The notes beneath the pieces are model-generated. The model worked only from the letters and a program-made list of their open reading frames with translations, did no database searches and was not told the DNA's origin. Position numbers and translations under genes: made by a program. Of a stretch of DNA of 21,227 nt, positions 1-7,568 are shown in pieces; within the stretch, counting starts at the first letter, position 1; each line of letters starts with the position of its first letter. The stretch covers positions 1 to 21,227 of the forward strand of contig JBFHRB010000019.1 of NCBI GenBank assembly GCA_041591915.1, given 5' to 3'. The DNA comes from JBFHRB01 sp041591915. GTDB lineage: Bacteria; Actinomycetota; Nitriliruptoria; Nitriliruptorales; Nitriliruptoraceae.

Positions 1-49
1 CCTGCGACCCCGCTGACCGCGGACGGTCCCCGACGGATAGGTATGCGAC

Positions 50-1942
50 ATGCGACTCGGTGTCTGCTGGTACCCGGAACAGTGGCCGCGCGAGCAATGG
101 GAGGAGGACGCGGCACTGATGGCCGACATCGGGCTGCGCGTCGTCCGGATCGGCGAGTTCGCGTGGTCGCACATGGAGCCGGAACGCGACCGCTTCGACT
201 GGGAGTGGCTCGATCACGTCATCGACCTCCTGCACCGCCATGACCTCGAGGTCGTCCTCGGCACGCCCACCGCGACCCCACCGGTCTGGCTCATGCGGGA
301 GCGTCCGGACGTGCTGTCGGTCGGACCGGAAGGGCGGAGGCGCGCCTACGGAAGCCGTCGGCACACGTGCCCCACGTCCGCCGCGTACCGCGAGGAGGCC
401 CGACGCATCACGACGGCACTCGCCGAGAGGTACGGCAGGCACCCCGCGGTCACTGCCTGGCAGGTGGACAACGAGCCGGGCAACCACGACTCCGCCCGAT
501 GCTGGTGCGATGCCTGCCAGGACGCGTTCGGGCGTTGGCTCGGCGACCGGTTCGACGGGTCCATCGACGCCCTGAACGAGGCGTGGGGCACCGCGTTCTG
601 GTCGCAACGCTACGACAGCTTCGACGACGTCGTCCTCCCCGTCCCGACGATGACGAAGCACAACCCTGGCCTGCTGCTCGCACACCTCCGCTTCGCCTCG
701 CACCAGGCCGTCGCGAGCCTGCGGGAGCAGGTCGAGGTCCTGCGCGCCTCTGCGCCCGACGTGCCGACCTTCACCAACCTCTACAACGGCGACGTCGACA
801 TAGACGGCCAGGCCGTCGGCCGCCTCCACGCACTCGGCGCGATGGACAGCTACCCCCACGGCGTTCGCGACCACGAAGACGTGGGGTTCCTGCTCGACCT
901 CGCGCGCGGTTCGAGCCTTCAACCCGGCGAGGGCGCGGACGCGCTGGGCGGGCGTGGATGGGTCGTCGAGCAGCAGCCGGGCGCGATCAACTGGACCACG
1001 CACAACGCCGCCGTGCCCGCCGGCCAGGTCCGCCTCTGGGGGTGGCAGGCCGCGCTGCACGGCATCGACACGCTCCTCTTCTTCCGTTGGCGGGCCGCCC
1101 GGCGCGGCCAGGAGCAGTACCACACCGGACTGCTCCGGCACGACAGGCTGCCGGACCAGTGCCTCGCCGAGGCACGCCGCCTCGCGGGCGAGCTCGCGGA
1201 CGTGGAACCCGCGATGCTCGCTCGACCCGTGGCTCGCGTCGCGCTGGTCTACGACTACGACGACGCGTGGGCCCTCGATCTCGACCCGCACGTGCAGGGC
1301 CTGACGCACCGGGAGCTCGTGATCGCCGCCCACGCCGGCGCTCGACGCCTCGGGCTCGACGTCGACGTCGTCCCGATGGACGCGGACCTCTCCACCTGGG
1401 AGGTCGTCCTGGCGCCGGCCCTGCACACCGACGCGGAGGGCAAGGCCGCCAAGCTGCTCAGAGCGGCGAACGCCGGTACCGCCGTCGTGCTCGGCCCGCG
1501 CAGCCTCGTCAAGGACGACGAGAACGGCTGGACCGACCGTTCGTTGCCCGGTGTCGTGGCCGACCACGTGGGCGCGCGCATCGTCGAGTGGGGACACCCC
1601 GGCGCGTGGCCGCGCCGGAGCGACACCGCCCTGCCCCACATGGCCCTGGGGTCGCGGTCCGCTCCCGCTGGGGCGTGGACCGAGACCTTCGAGGTCGTGG
1701 GCGACGCGGAGGTGATCGCCGTGTGGGAAGGCGGCACACACCGTGACGGACGACCCGCAGCCGTGCGACGCGAGGGCGTGACCCTGCTCGGTGCGGCCTC
1801 GCCGGAGGCGTGGTGCCTCGTGGTCGCCGAACTCCTGGGCCTGTCGCCGCCGAGCACAGCCGAGCCGGTCGAGATCGTGCAGCGCGACGGGCGGACCGTG
1901 CTGATCGACCACGGGGCCCTGACCCTCGACCTCGGTTCCTGA
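50..1942 (+). CDS. GH42 family beta-galactosidase
   Basis: Glycoside hydrolase family 42 beta-galactosidase, 630 residues, close to the usual 640-690. It hydrolyses terminal beta-D-galactosides with retention of configuration. No signal peptide is visible, so it probably acts in the cytoplasm on imported galactosides. The N-terminal TIM barrel opens with the family-typical GVCWYPEQWP. The acid/base is E142 in the WQVDNEPG motif and the likely nucleophile is E307 in VVEQQPGAINW. C107, C151, C153 and C156 match the four-cysteine zinc site described in the Thermus A4 enzyme. Residues from about 390 fit the trimerisation (GATase-like) domain and a small C-terminal beta domain. The ATG at 50 is chosen because it begins the conserved N-terminus; a GGATAGG stretch lies about 8 bases upstream. 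Only 49 upstream bases are in the window, so the promoter cannot be judged. The epimerase-like gene next door fits galactoside use. Confidence 0.95.
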   Translation: MRLGVCWYPEQWPREQWEEDAALMADIGLRVVRIGEFAWSHMEPERDRFDWEWLDHVIDLLHRHDLEVVLGTPTATPPVWLMRERPDVLSVGPEGRRRAYGSRRHTCPTSAAYREEARRITTALAERYGRHPAVTAWQVDNEPGNHDSARCWCDACQDAFGRWLGDRFDGSIDALNEAWGTAFWSQRYDSFDDVVLPVPTMTKHNPGLLLAHLRFASHQAVASLREQVEVLRASAPDVPTFTNLYNGDVDIDGQAVGRLHALGAMDSYPHGVRDHEDVGFLLDLARGSSLQPGEGADALGGRGWVVEQQPGAINWTTHNAAVPAGQVRLWGWQAALHGIDTLLFFRWRAARRGQEQYHTGLLRHDRLPDQCLAEARRLAGELADVEPAMLARPVARVALVYDYDDAWALDLDPHVQGLTHRELVIAAHAGARRLGLDVDVVPMDADLSTWEVVLAPALHTDAEGKAAKLLRAANAGTAVVLGPRSLVKDDENGWTDRSLPGVVADHVGARIVEWGHPGAWPRRSDTALPHMALGSRSAPAGAWTETFEVVGDAEVIAVWEGGTHRDGRPAAVRREGVTLLGAASPEAWCLVVAELLGLSPPSTAEPVEIVQRDGRTVLIDHGALTLDLGS

Positions 1943-1967
1943 ATCGCCAGCTCTGCAGCTGGTCAGG
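1938..1967. terminator. candidate bidirectional terminator between convergent genes
   Basis: The inner stem CCAGCT (1947-1952) pairs with AGCTGG (1957-1962) around a CTGC loop. An outer stem CCTGA (1938-1942) pairs with TCAGG (1963-1967), leaving an ATCG bulge. The hairpin sits between two convergent stop codons and is nearly symmetric, so it could end transcripts from both sides. There is no clear U-tract on either side, so calling it a terminator is inference from position. Confidence 0.4.
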
Positions 1968-2724
1968 TCCAGCGCCAGCGTGTCCACGCGCGCAGCGGCT
2001 CACCGGGTCGCACGACCGTCGTCGTCGAGAGTGCATCGGGTCGGTCCGTCTGCGGCTCGACGCAGACCGCGTGCTCCGGCTCGCTGTACACGACCCAGCA
2101 GTCATGGCTGCTGGTCATCTCGAGCTCGAGGGCACCGGGCCATCGCAGGACCGGCGGCGCGGCCAGCCGGGTGAACGGCATGTCCCACGGCTGCTCCGGG
2201 ACCGGGACGACGCGACCGGTGGGGATGAGGTCCTCGTCGACCTCCCACGCCGCCTCCGGCTGCACCTCGAGCTGGAGAGGGCCCCCGCGAGCCAGCTCGC
2301 GACGGAACCAGGGATGCCAACCAACGATGACCGGCATCTCGTCGTGCTCTGCGTGGACCTCCAGCTCGAGGCGTAACCAATCGTCCGTGAGCTCGAACCG
2401 CTGCTCGACCCGCCCCGGCCAGGGCCAGGCCGGCCCGAGGTCGGTCACGAGGCGGTCGTCCGCGATCCGATCCCAGGCCCTATCGAGCACGGTGCCGTGC
2501 TGGGCGTGCTCGCCGCGCCTCGGCAGCGTGTGCCTCTCGCCGGCGAACTCGAACCGGCCATCCCGGACACGCCCGGCCCACGGTGCCATAACGTAGGCGC
2601 CCCAGCCGAGCGGGTCGCTGACGGGGTCGACGAGCAGCGAGAGGCCATCCACGACGAGCCGGGAGATCCTGCCTCCCCGCTCGAGGTCGAACTCGACGGC
2701 TGCGCGGTTGCTGACCGATCGCAT
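1963..2724 (-). CDS. aldose 1-epimerase-like protein (GalM superfamily)
   Basis: Galactose-mutarotase-like protein, 253 residues, shorter than classical GalM (about 340) but typical of compact aldose-epimerase-family members. The family interconverts alpha and beta anomers of aldoses such as galactose and glucose, or of hexose-6-phosphates. Visible landmarks: R52 in the APWAGRVRDG segment (substrate-binding arginine region), H73/H76 in the GEHAQHG motif, H137 in GWHPWFRR (expected catalytic acid) and E223 in VCVEPQT (expected catalytic base). No signal peptide, so cytoplasmic. It converges with the GH42 gene (20 bases between stops). Beta-galactosidase releases beta-galactose, which an epimerase would convert to the alpha form used by galactokinase; that pairing is inference. 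It is divergent from the esterase gene with 56 bases between starts. The Shine-Dalgarno match before the ATG is weak. The exact sugar is unknown. Confidence 0.85.
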   Translation of the reverse strand: MRSVSNRAAVEFDLERGGRISRLVVDGLSLLVDPVSDPLGWGAYVMAPWAGRVRDGRFEFAGERHTLPRRGEHAQHGTVLDRAWDRIADDRLVTDLGPAWPWPGRVEQRFELTDDWLRLELEVHAEHDEMPVIVGWHPWFRRELARGGPLQLEVQPEAAWEVDEDLIPTGRVVPVPEQPWDMPFTRLAAPPVLRWPGALELEMTSSHDCWVVYSEPEHAVCVEPQTDRPDALSTTTVVRPGEPLRAWTRWRWT

Positions 2725-2780
2725 GGCACCACCACGATGACGGAACGCGGCGTCGTCCCGCCCCGAGAGGCTACGAGACC

Positions 2781-4640
2781 ATGAGGAAGAGGCCGAGGGC
2801 CATCCGCACGCCGATGGCCGCCGCCGTTGCCCTGGCGCTGCTCACCAGCCCGACGATCGCGTCGGCACAGAGCGACACGACGCCGTTCGGGCTCGATCTC
2901 GAGGGCGAGTACCGGATGATCCTCGGCGACGACCTCGCCTACGCCGATCCGGCCTTCGACGACTCGGGGTGGGCCGTGACGACGGTCCCGACCTCGGATG
3001 GGCACGAGGGCCAGTACGACGACTACGACGGCTACGGCTGGTTCCGTCGGTCGTTCGTCCTGCCGGCGGCGGCGAACGGCCTCAACCTGGTCCTGTCGGC
3101 CGGCTACCTCGACGACGCGGACGAGGTCTTCCTGAACGGGGTCCTCGTCGGCAAGTCGGGCGAGTTCCCGCCCGACAGCGACAGCCAGTGGTTCGAGCGC
3201 CGCCTGTACCCCATCCCCGCCGAGGCCCTGCGGTACGGGCAGGAGAACGTCATCGCCGTGCGCCTCAACGACTTCTCCGGAGGCGGCGGTTGGTACAAGG
3301 GGCCCGTCGGCATCTTCTCCAAGGAGCGCCTCCGCGAGGAGGTCTACGGCGTCTTCTCCGAGCCGGCACCCGCGTCGCTGGCCGAGTCCGTACGGGCAAC
3401 CCTCGATGCGCAGGCTTCTGCCCTTGCCGCACCGGACCTCGGCGCGTACCTGGCAACCCTCGATGCGCGCTTCTTCCACGACGGCGATGACGTCGACCGC
3501 CGCCGTCGTGACCTCGAGCGTTGGCTGCTCACCCATGACGCGTTGATCCTTCGCGACACCGAGGTCGAGATCGTCCTGACCAGCGACGGACGACTGCTGG
3601 CGGACTCGAACCGTTCGATCATCGGGATCGACGGCGGCACCGAGACCGTCATCCAGCAGCCCACGCAGGAGTTCCTGGTCTTCGACACGACGACGTTGCA
3701 GGAGTTGGGCAATCGATCGCGCTTCTTCCGCGACAGCCTGGAGAGCACCATCGAGGGGCAACGACGCGAGTTCTCGGTCTACCTGCCACCGAGCTACCTC
3801 GAGAGCGCTGACCACCGGTATCCGACCGTCTTCATGCTCCACGGCATCAACGGCGGCTCGCGCGAGTGGGAGCCACGCGACTTCGACCGACTGCTCGACG
3901 AACTCTTCACGACCGGGGGCCTCGCCGAGTCGATCGTGATCTTCCCCGACGGGGAGAGCCTCTGGTACATCGACTCCTCCGTGACGCCATGGCGTTCGAT
4001 GTTCATCGACGAGATGCTCCCGCTCGTCGACGCCGAGTACCGCACACTGCCCGAGCGCCGTTTCCGGGGCCTCTCCGGCGTGTCGATGGGAGGGCATGGC
4101 GCCTTCACGGTCGGCTGGTCGAACCCCGACCTCTTCAGCTCCATCGCCTCGCACATGGGCGCGCTGGACCTGCCTACGCTCATCGGCTCGGCGGCCGAGA
4201 TCGCGGCGAACACACCGGAGACTCCCGTCACCCAGGTCCAGGCGCATCCCCCGGCCTTCCTGTCCTCGTTCGCCTACTTCATGGATGCGTGCCGCAACGA
4301 CGACTTCCGCTTCGCGGAAGCAGCGGAGGCGATGAGCGGCAGCCTCACCGCCAAGCTGGTCGAGCACACGTTGGTCATCTACCCGGAGGGTCGACACAAC
4401 GACGAGTGCTGGCTGCCGCGCATCGACGCGTCGTTCGGATTGCACTCCGACAGCTTCCGCGCGAGCGGGTTGCTTGAGCCGGCGGCGGCTCCGTCGCCAG
4501 AGCCAGCGGTCGATGCGGGAGGTGACGCCGCCGCGCCTGCCGCGCCACCGCTCCCCACCACCGGCGGTGGGGCCATCGCCGCGGCCGGAGCACTCGCCGT
4601 CGCCACCGCCGCTCGCCTGCGTCGACGCAGCGAAGGGTGA
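2781..4640 (+). CDS. secreted LPxTG-anchored esterase with N-terminal jelly-roll-like domain
   Basis: Secreted multi-domain alpha/beta hydrolase, 619 residues. Residues 1-29 are a Sec signal peptide (basic start, hydrophobic core, ASA|Q cleavage site). Residues about 35-180 resemble the galactose-binding-like jelly roll seen at the N-terminus of GH2 enzymes (GWFRRSFVLP, VFLNGVLVG, NVIAVRLNDF). Residues about 195-310 look like an NTF2/SnoaL-like segment (tentative). Residues about 325-560 are an esterase-D/feruloyl-esterase/antigen-85-type hydrolase: the HGING oxyanion segment, nucleophile S435 in GVSMGGHG, a candidate acid D502 or D507/D508, and H539 in EGRHNDECW. The tail is a Pro/Ala linker, LPTTG (591-595), a short hydrophobic stretch and LRRRSEG, a classic sortase signal. 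The protein is therefore probably attached to peptidoglycan and cleaves ester groups on an outer polymer; the substrate is unknown. No sortase gene lies in this window. The start is the ATG after GAGAGG at 2765-2770. Confidence 0.85.
   Translation: MRKRPRAIRTPMAAAVALALLTSPTIASAQSDTTPFGLDLEGEYRMILGDDLAYADPAFDDSGWAVTTVPTSDGHEGQYDDYDGYGWFRRSFVLPAAANGLNLVLSAGYLDDADEVFLNGVLVGKSGEFPPDSDSQWFERRLYPIPAEALRYGQENVIAVRLNDFSGGGGWYKGPVGIFSKERLREEVYGVFSEPAPASLAESVRATLDAQASALAAPDLGAYLATLDARFFHDGDDVDRRRRDLERWLLTHDALILRDTEVEIVLTSDGRLLADSNRSIIGIDGGTETVIQQPTQEFLVFDTTTLQELGNRSRFFRDSLESTIEGQRREFSVYLPPSYLESADHRYPTVFMLHGINGGSREWEPRDFDRLLDELFTTGGLAESIVIFPDGESLWYIDSSVTPWRSMFIDEMLPLVDAEYRTLPERRFRGLSGVSMGGHGAFTVGWSNPDLFSSIASHMGALDLPTLIGSAAEIAANTPETPVTQVQAHPPAFLSSFAYFMDACRNDDFRFAEAAEAMSGSLTAKLVEHTLVIYPEGRHNDECWLPRIDASFGLHSDSFRASGLLEPAAAPSPEPAVDAGGDAAAPAAPPLPTTGGGAIAAAGALAVATAARLRRRSEG
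3395..3468 (+). repeat. 17-bp direct repeat inside the esterase gene
   Basis: GGCAACCCTCGATGCGC occurs at 3395-3411 and again at 3452-3468, 57 bases apart and therefore in frame (19 codons). Both copies encode ATLDA in the helical start of the middle domain. It may be a remnant of a small internal duplication; no function is implied. Confidence 0.6.
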
Positions 4641-4677
4641 TGGGCCGCGTGCGCCGGGCCGCGACCCGGGCGACGGC

Positions 4678-6162
4678 TCAGTCGTCCTTCGGGGTCAGGC
4701 CCTTGAACCCGCCCATGCCTGCACCCGGCAGGCTCGGGCCGCCCGGAGGCGACGGGAGCTGGCCGGACTCCTGCAGCTGCTTGATGGCCTTCGCCTGGGC
4801 CATCTGATCGCGCACGCCACCGGGCTTGCCGCGGCGCTTGCCCGCACCCGCGGCGTTGCCGACACCGCCACCGGCCATCTTCGACACCGACTTCATGACC
4901 TTCTGCATCTCGGCGAACTGCTTGACGAGCTGGTTCACCTCGGTCACGGAGCGGCCGGACCCGGCGGCGATGCGCTTGCGGCGCGAGCCGTTGAGGACCT
5001 TCGGGTTCTGGCGCTCGGCCGGGGTCATGGAGCGGATGATCGCCTCGACGTGGGCGAGCTGCTTGTCGCTGACGTCGAGGTCCTTCATCTGCTTGCCCAC
5101 GCCGGGGAGCATCCCGAGCAGGCCCTGCAGCGGCCCCATCTTCTTGATCATCTGGAGCTGCTCGAGGAAGTTCTCGAGCGTGAAGTTGCCGGAGAGGAAG
5201 GCCTCCTCCGCCTGGGCCGCCTGCTCCTCGGTGTAGGCCTCCTCGGCCTTCTCGATCAGCGACAGCACGTCGCCCATGCCGAGGATGCGACCGGCCATGC
5301 GGTCCGGGTGGAACTGCTCGAACTCGTCGAGCTTCTCGCCGATCGACGCGAACTTGATCGGCTTGCCGGTCACGGCACGTACGGACAGCGCGGCACCACC
5401 ACGCGCGTCGCCGTCGAGCTTGGTGAGGATGACGCCGGTGAACCCGACGTCGTCGAGGAAGGCCTTGGCGACCGTGACGGCCTCCTGGCCGATCATCGAG
5501 TCGATGACGAACAGCGTCTCCGCGGGGTTCACCGCCGCCTTGATGTCGGCGGCCTGCTTCATCATCTCCGCGTCGATGTGCAGGCGCCCGGCCGTGTCGA
5601 CGATGACGATGTCGTTGCCGGTCTCCTGCGCAGCACGCAGCGCGTCCTTCGCCACGGCGACCGGGTCCCCCGACTCGACCGGCGCGTAGACGTGCACGCC
5701 GACCTGCTCACCCAGCACCTTGAGCTGCTGGACGGCGGCGGGGCGGACGAGGTCGCACGCCACCAGCATCGGGTGACGGCCCTTCTTCTTCAGCAGGAGT
5801 GCCAGCTTGCCCGCCGCCGTCGTCTTGCCCGAGCCCTGCAGGCCGGCGAGCATGATGACCGCGGGCTTCTCCTTGCCGAGCTTGAGTGCCGCGGCCTTGG
5901 AGCCCAGGAAGCGCGCGAGCTCCTCGTTGACGGCCTTGACGACCTGCTGCGCCGGGTTCAGCGCCTTGTTCAGCTCCTCGCCGACGAGGCGCTCGCGCAG
6001 GTTCGCCACGAACTTCTTCACGACGCGGATGTTGACGTCGGCCTCGAGCAGGGCGAGGCGGATCTCCTTGAGCGTCGCGTCGACCTCGTCCTCGGACAGG
6101 CGGCCGCGGCCGCGGATCTTCGAGAGCGCGGCGTCGAGCCGGTCGGAGAGGGCTTCGAACAC
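4678..6162 (-). CDS. ffh: signal recognition particle GTPase Ffh (SRP54)
   Basis: Protein subunit of the bacterial signal recognition particle, 494 residues. It binds 4.5S RNA and signal sequences of nascent membrane and secreted proteins and docks with FtsY. Domains: N helical bundle 1-90; GTPase G domain with P-loop GLQGSGKT (107-114), DTAGR (189-193), TKLDGDARGG (247-256); then a methionine-containing M domain from about 300 with the RNA-binding SGRSVTEVNQLVKQF segment near 420. The C-terminus is a Gly/Pro/Met-rich tail (SPPGGPSLPGAGMGGFKG), typical of actinobacterial Ffh. The start is GTG at 6162 with a TGAGG Shine-Dalgarno 7 bases upstream. It lies 107 bases downstream of ftsY on the same strand, so co-transcription is plausible. 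In Mycobacterium amt-glnB-glnD separate these two genes; here they are adjacent. Confidence 0.98.
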   Translation of the reverse strand: MFEALSDRLDAALSKIRGRGRLSEDEVDATLKEIRLALLEADVNIRVVKKFVANLRERLVGEELNKALNPAQQVVKAVNEELARFLGSKAAALKLGKEKPAVIMLAGLQGSGKTTAAGKLALLLKKKGRHPMLVACDLVRPAAVQQLKVLGEQVGVHVYAPVESGDPVAVAKDALRAAQETGNDIVIVDTAGRLHIDAEMMKQAADIKAAVNPAETLFVIDSMIGQEAVTVAKAFLDDVGFTGVILTKLDGDARGGAALSVRAVTGKPIKFASIGEKLDEFEQFHPDRMAGRILGMGDVLSLIEKAEEAYTEEQAAQAEEAFLSGNFTLENFLEQLQMIKKMGPLQGLLGMLPGVGKQMKDLDVSDKQLAHVEAIIRSMTPAERQNPKVLNGSRRKRIAAGSGRSVTEVNQLVKQFAEMQKVMKSVSKMAGGGVGNAAGAGKRRGKPGGVRDQMAQAKAIKQLQESGQLPSPPGGPSLPGAGMGGFKGLTPKDD

Positions 6163-6269
6163 GGGCAGGCCTCACCAGTGTGGGCGGACGGGATGGCCGC
6201 TCAGGGTAGCCAAGGCCCTTGCGGGCTCACCCCGCCGGTCGGACGGGAGGCAGCGCCGTGGCGACGCCG

Positions 6270-7457
6270 TCAGGCGACCGCGAGGTCGGCGAAGATCGCC
6301 TCGACGAAGGCGTGCGGGTCGAACTCGGCCAGGTCGTCGATGCCCTCACCGAGGCCGACCAGCTTCACGGGCAGGCCGAGCTCGCGCTGGATCGCGATCA
6401 CCACGCCGCCCTTGGCGGTGCCGTCGAGCTTCGTGAGGATGATCCCGGTGACGTCCACGGCGTCCAGGAAGGCGCGCGCCTGGGCGATGCCGTTCTGGCC
6501 CGTCGTCGCGTCCAGCACGAGGAGCGTCTCCTCCAGCTCACCCGCCTGCTTCGACAGGACGCGCTTCACCTTGCCCAGCTCGTCCATCAGCTCGGACTTG
6601 TTGTGCAGCCGGCCGGCCGTGTCGACGATGTAGAGGTCGGCGTCGGTGGCCTTGGCGGCCATGTAGCCGTCGTAGGCGACGGAGGCCGGGTCGGCCCCGG
6701 GCTCCTTCGCCACGAGTCGGACGTCCGAGCGCTCAGCCCAGAGCCTGAGCTGGTCGATCGCCGCGGCGCGGAACGTGTCCGCCGCGGCGAGCACGACCTG
6801 GTGCCCGATGGACTTCTCATGGGCGGCGATCTTGCCGATGGACGTCGTCTTCCCCGTGCCGTTCACGCCCGTGACGAGCCAGACCGTGGGCTCACCGTCG
6901 CTGGCGCGGGCGAGCGACCGGTCCCCGACCGCGAGCGTGCGCTCGAGCTCCTCCTTGAGGAGCCGCACGACACCCCCGACCTCGGTGACCCCCTCGTCCT
7001 TGGCCCGGCGCCTCACCTCTTCCACGATGGCGAGGGACGCCTCGACCCCGACGTCGGCGCCGATGAGTGCCTCCTCGAGGCCCTCCCAGGCCTCGTCGGT
7101 CACGCCGCGGCCGAAGAGGTCGGCAACGCTCGATCCCAGCCGGTTGCGGGTACGGGTCAGGCGCTTGCGGAAGCGCTCGGCGAGGGTGATCTCCTCGACG
7201 GGCTCGACGACCGCGGGCTCGACGACCTCCGGTGCTGGTGCGGGCGCGTCGGGCGCCTCGGCCGGTGCGGCCGGTGCGGCCGTGCGCGGCGGTGCCTCGG
7301 GAACGGCCATGCCGGACTCGGGAGTCCGCTCCTCGAGCTCGACGGGCGGGGCCTCGAGCGTCTCGGACCGTCGGCCCCTCGACACGAAGCCGACGAGGAG
7401 GCCGATGACGGCGATCAGCGCGACGCCACCGATGACGAGGAACTCGATCTCAGACAT
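6270..7457 (-). CDS. ftsY: signal recognition particle receptor FtsY
   Basis: SRP receptor GTPase, 395 residues, which receives the Ffh-ribosome complex at the membrane. Residues 5-25 form a single hydrophobic N-terminal membrane segment, as in actinobacterial FtsY. Then comes an acidic Pro/Ala/Glu linker (about 30-90), the N domain, and the G domain with P-loop GVNGTGKT (197-204), DTAGRLHNKSELMDELGK and TKLDGTAKGG. I chose the ATG at 7457 because AGGTG lies 6 bases upstream; an in-frame GTG three codons earlier (7466) would overlap that ribosome site. It is upstream of ffh on the same strand and divergent from the lysyl oxidase-like gene, with 111 bases between starts. In most actinobacteria ftsY follows smc directly; here the plus-strand oxidase gene lies between them, so ftsY must carry its own promoter or be read through from smc. 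Confidence 0.97.
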   Translation of the reverse strand: MSEIEFLVIGGVALIAVIGLLVGFVSRGRRSETLEAPPVELEERTPESGMAVPEAPPRTAAPAAPAEAPDAPAPAPEVVEPAVVEPVEEITLAERFRKRLTRTRNRLGSSVADLFGRGVTDEAWEGLEEALIGADVGVEASLAIVEEVRRRAKDEGVTEVGGVVRLLKEELERTLAVGDRSLARASDGEPTVWLVTGVNGTGKTTSIGKIAAHEKSIGHQVVLAAADTFRAAAIDQLRLWAERSDVRLVAKEPGADPASVAYDGYMAAKATDADLYIVDTAGRLHNKSELMDELGKVKRVLSKQAGELEETLLVLDATTGQNGIAQARAFLDAVDVTGIILTKLDGTAKGGVVIAIQRELGLPVKLVGLGEGIDDLAEFDPHAFVEAIFADLAVA

Positions 7458-7568
7458 GCAGCACACCTGGGCTGGCTCGGGGATGGGTCGGAACGGTACC
7501 GGCAGGGATCGAGGCCCTCGACGCCGTATGTGTCAGGCGTACGCCCCCTGCGCAGAGGTCCACGCCAC
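7458..7568. promoter_or_regulatory. divergent intergenic region with two palindromes
   Basis: The 111 bases between the divergent ftsY and lysyl oxidase-like starts must hold signals for both. Two perfect palindromes stand out: TCGAGG-C-CCTCGA (7509-7521) and GGCGTACGCC (7536-7545). Either could be an operator. I could not pick a convincing -35/-10 pair for either direction. AGAGG about 10 bases before the ATG at 7569 is the probable ribosome site of the oxidase gene. Confidence 0.35.

Noticed and set aside
4474..6633. Long plus-strand open frame (about 719 codons) over ffh
   Set aside because: It is antisense to clear ffh and ftsY coding sequence; the composition is Arg/Leu/Asp/Glu/His-rich repetition typical of the opposite strand of GC-rich genes, with no recognisable domain.
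6219..7568. N-terminal extension of the lysyl oxidase-like protein
   Set aside because: The frame stays open upstream but lies antisense to ftsY, and the signal peptide begins at ATG 7569 with a ribosome site in front.
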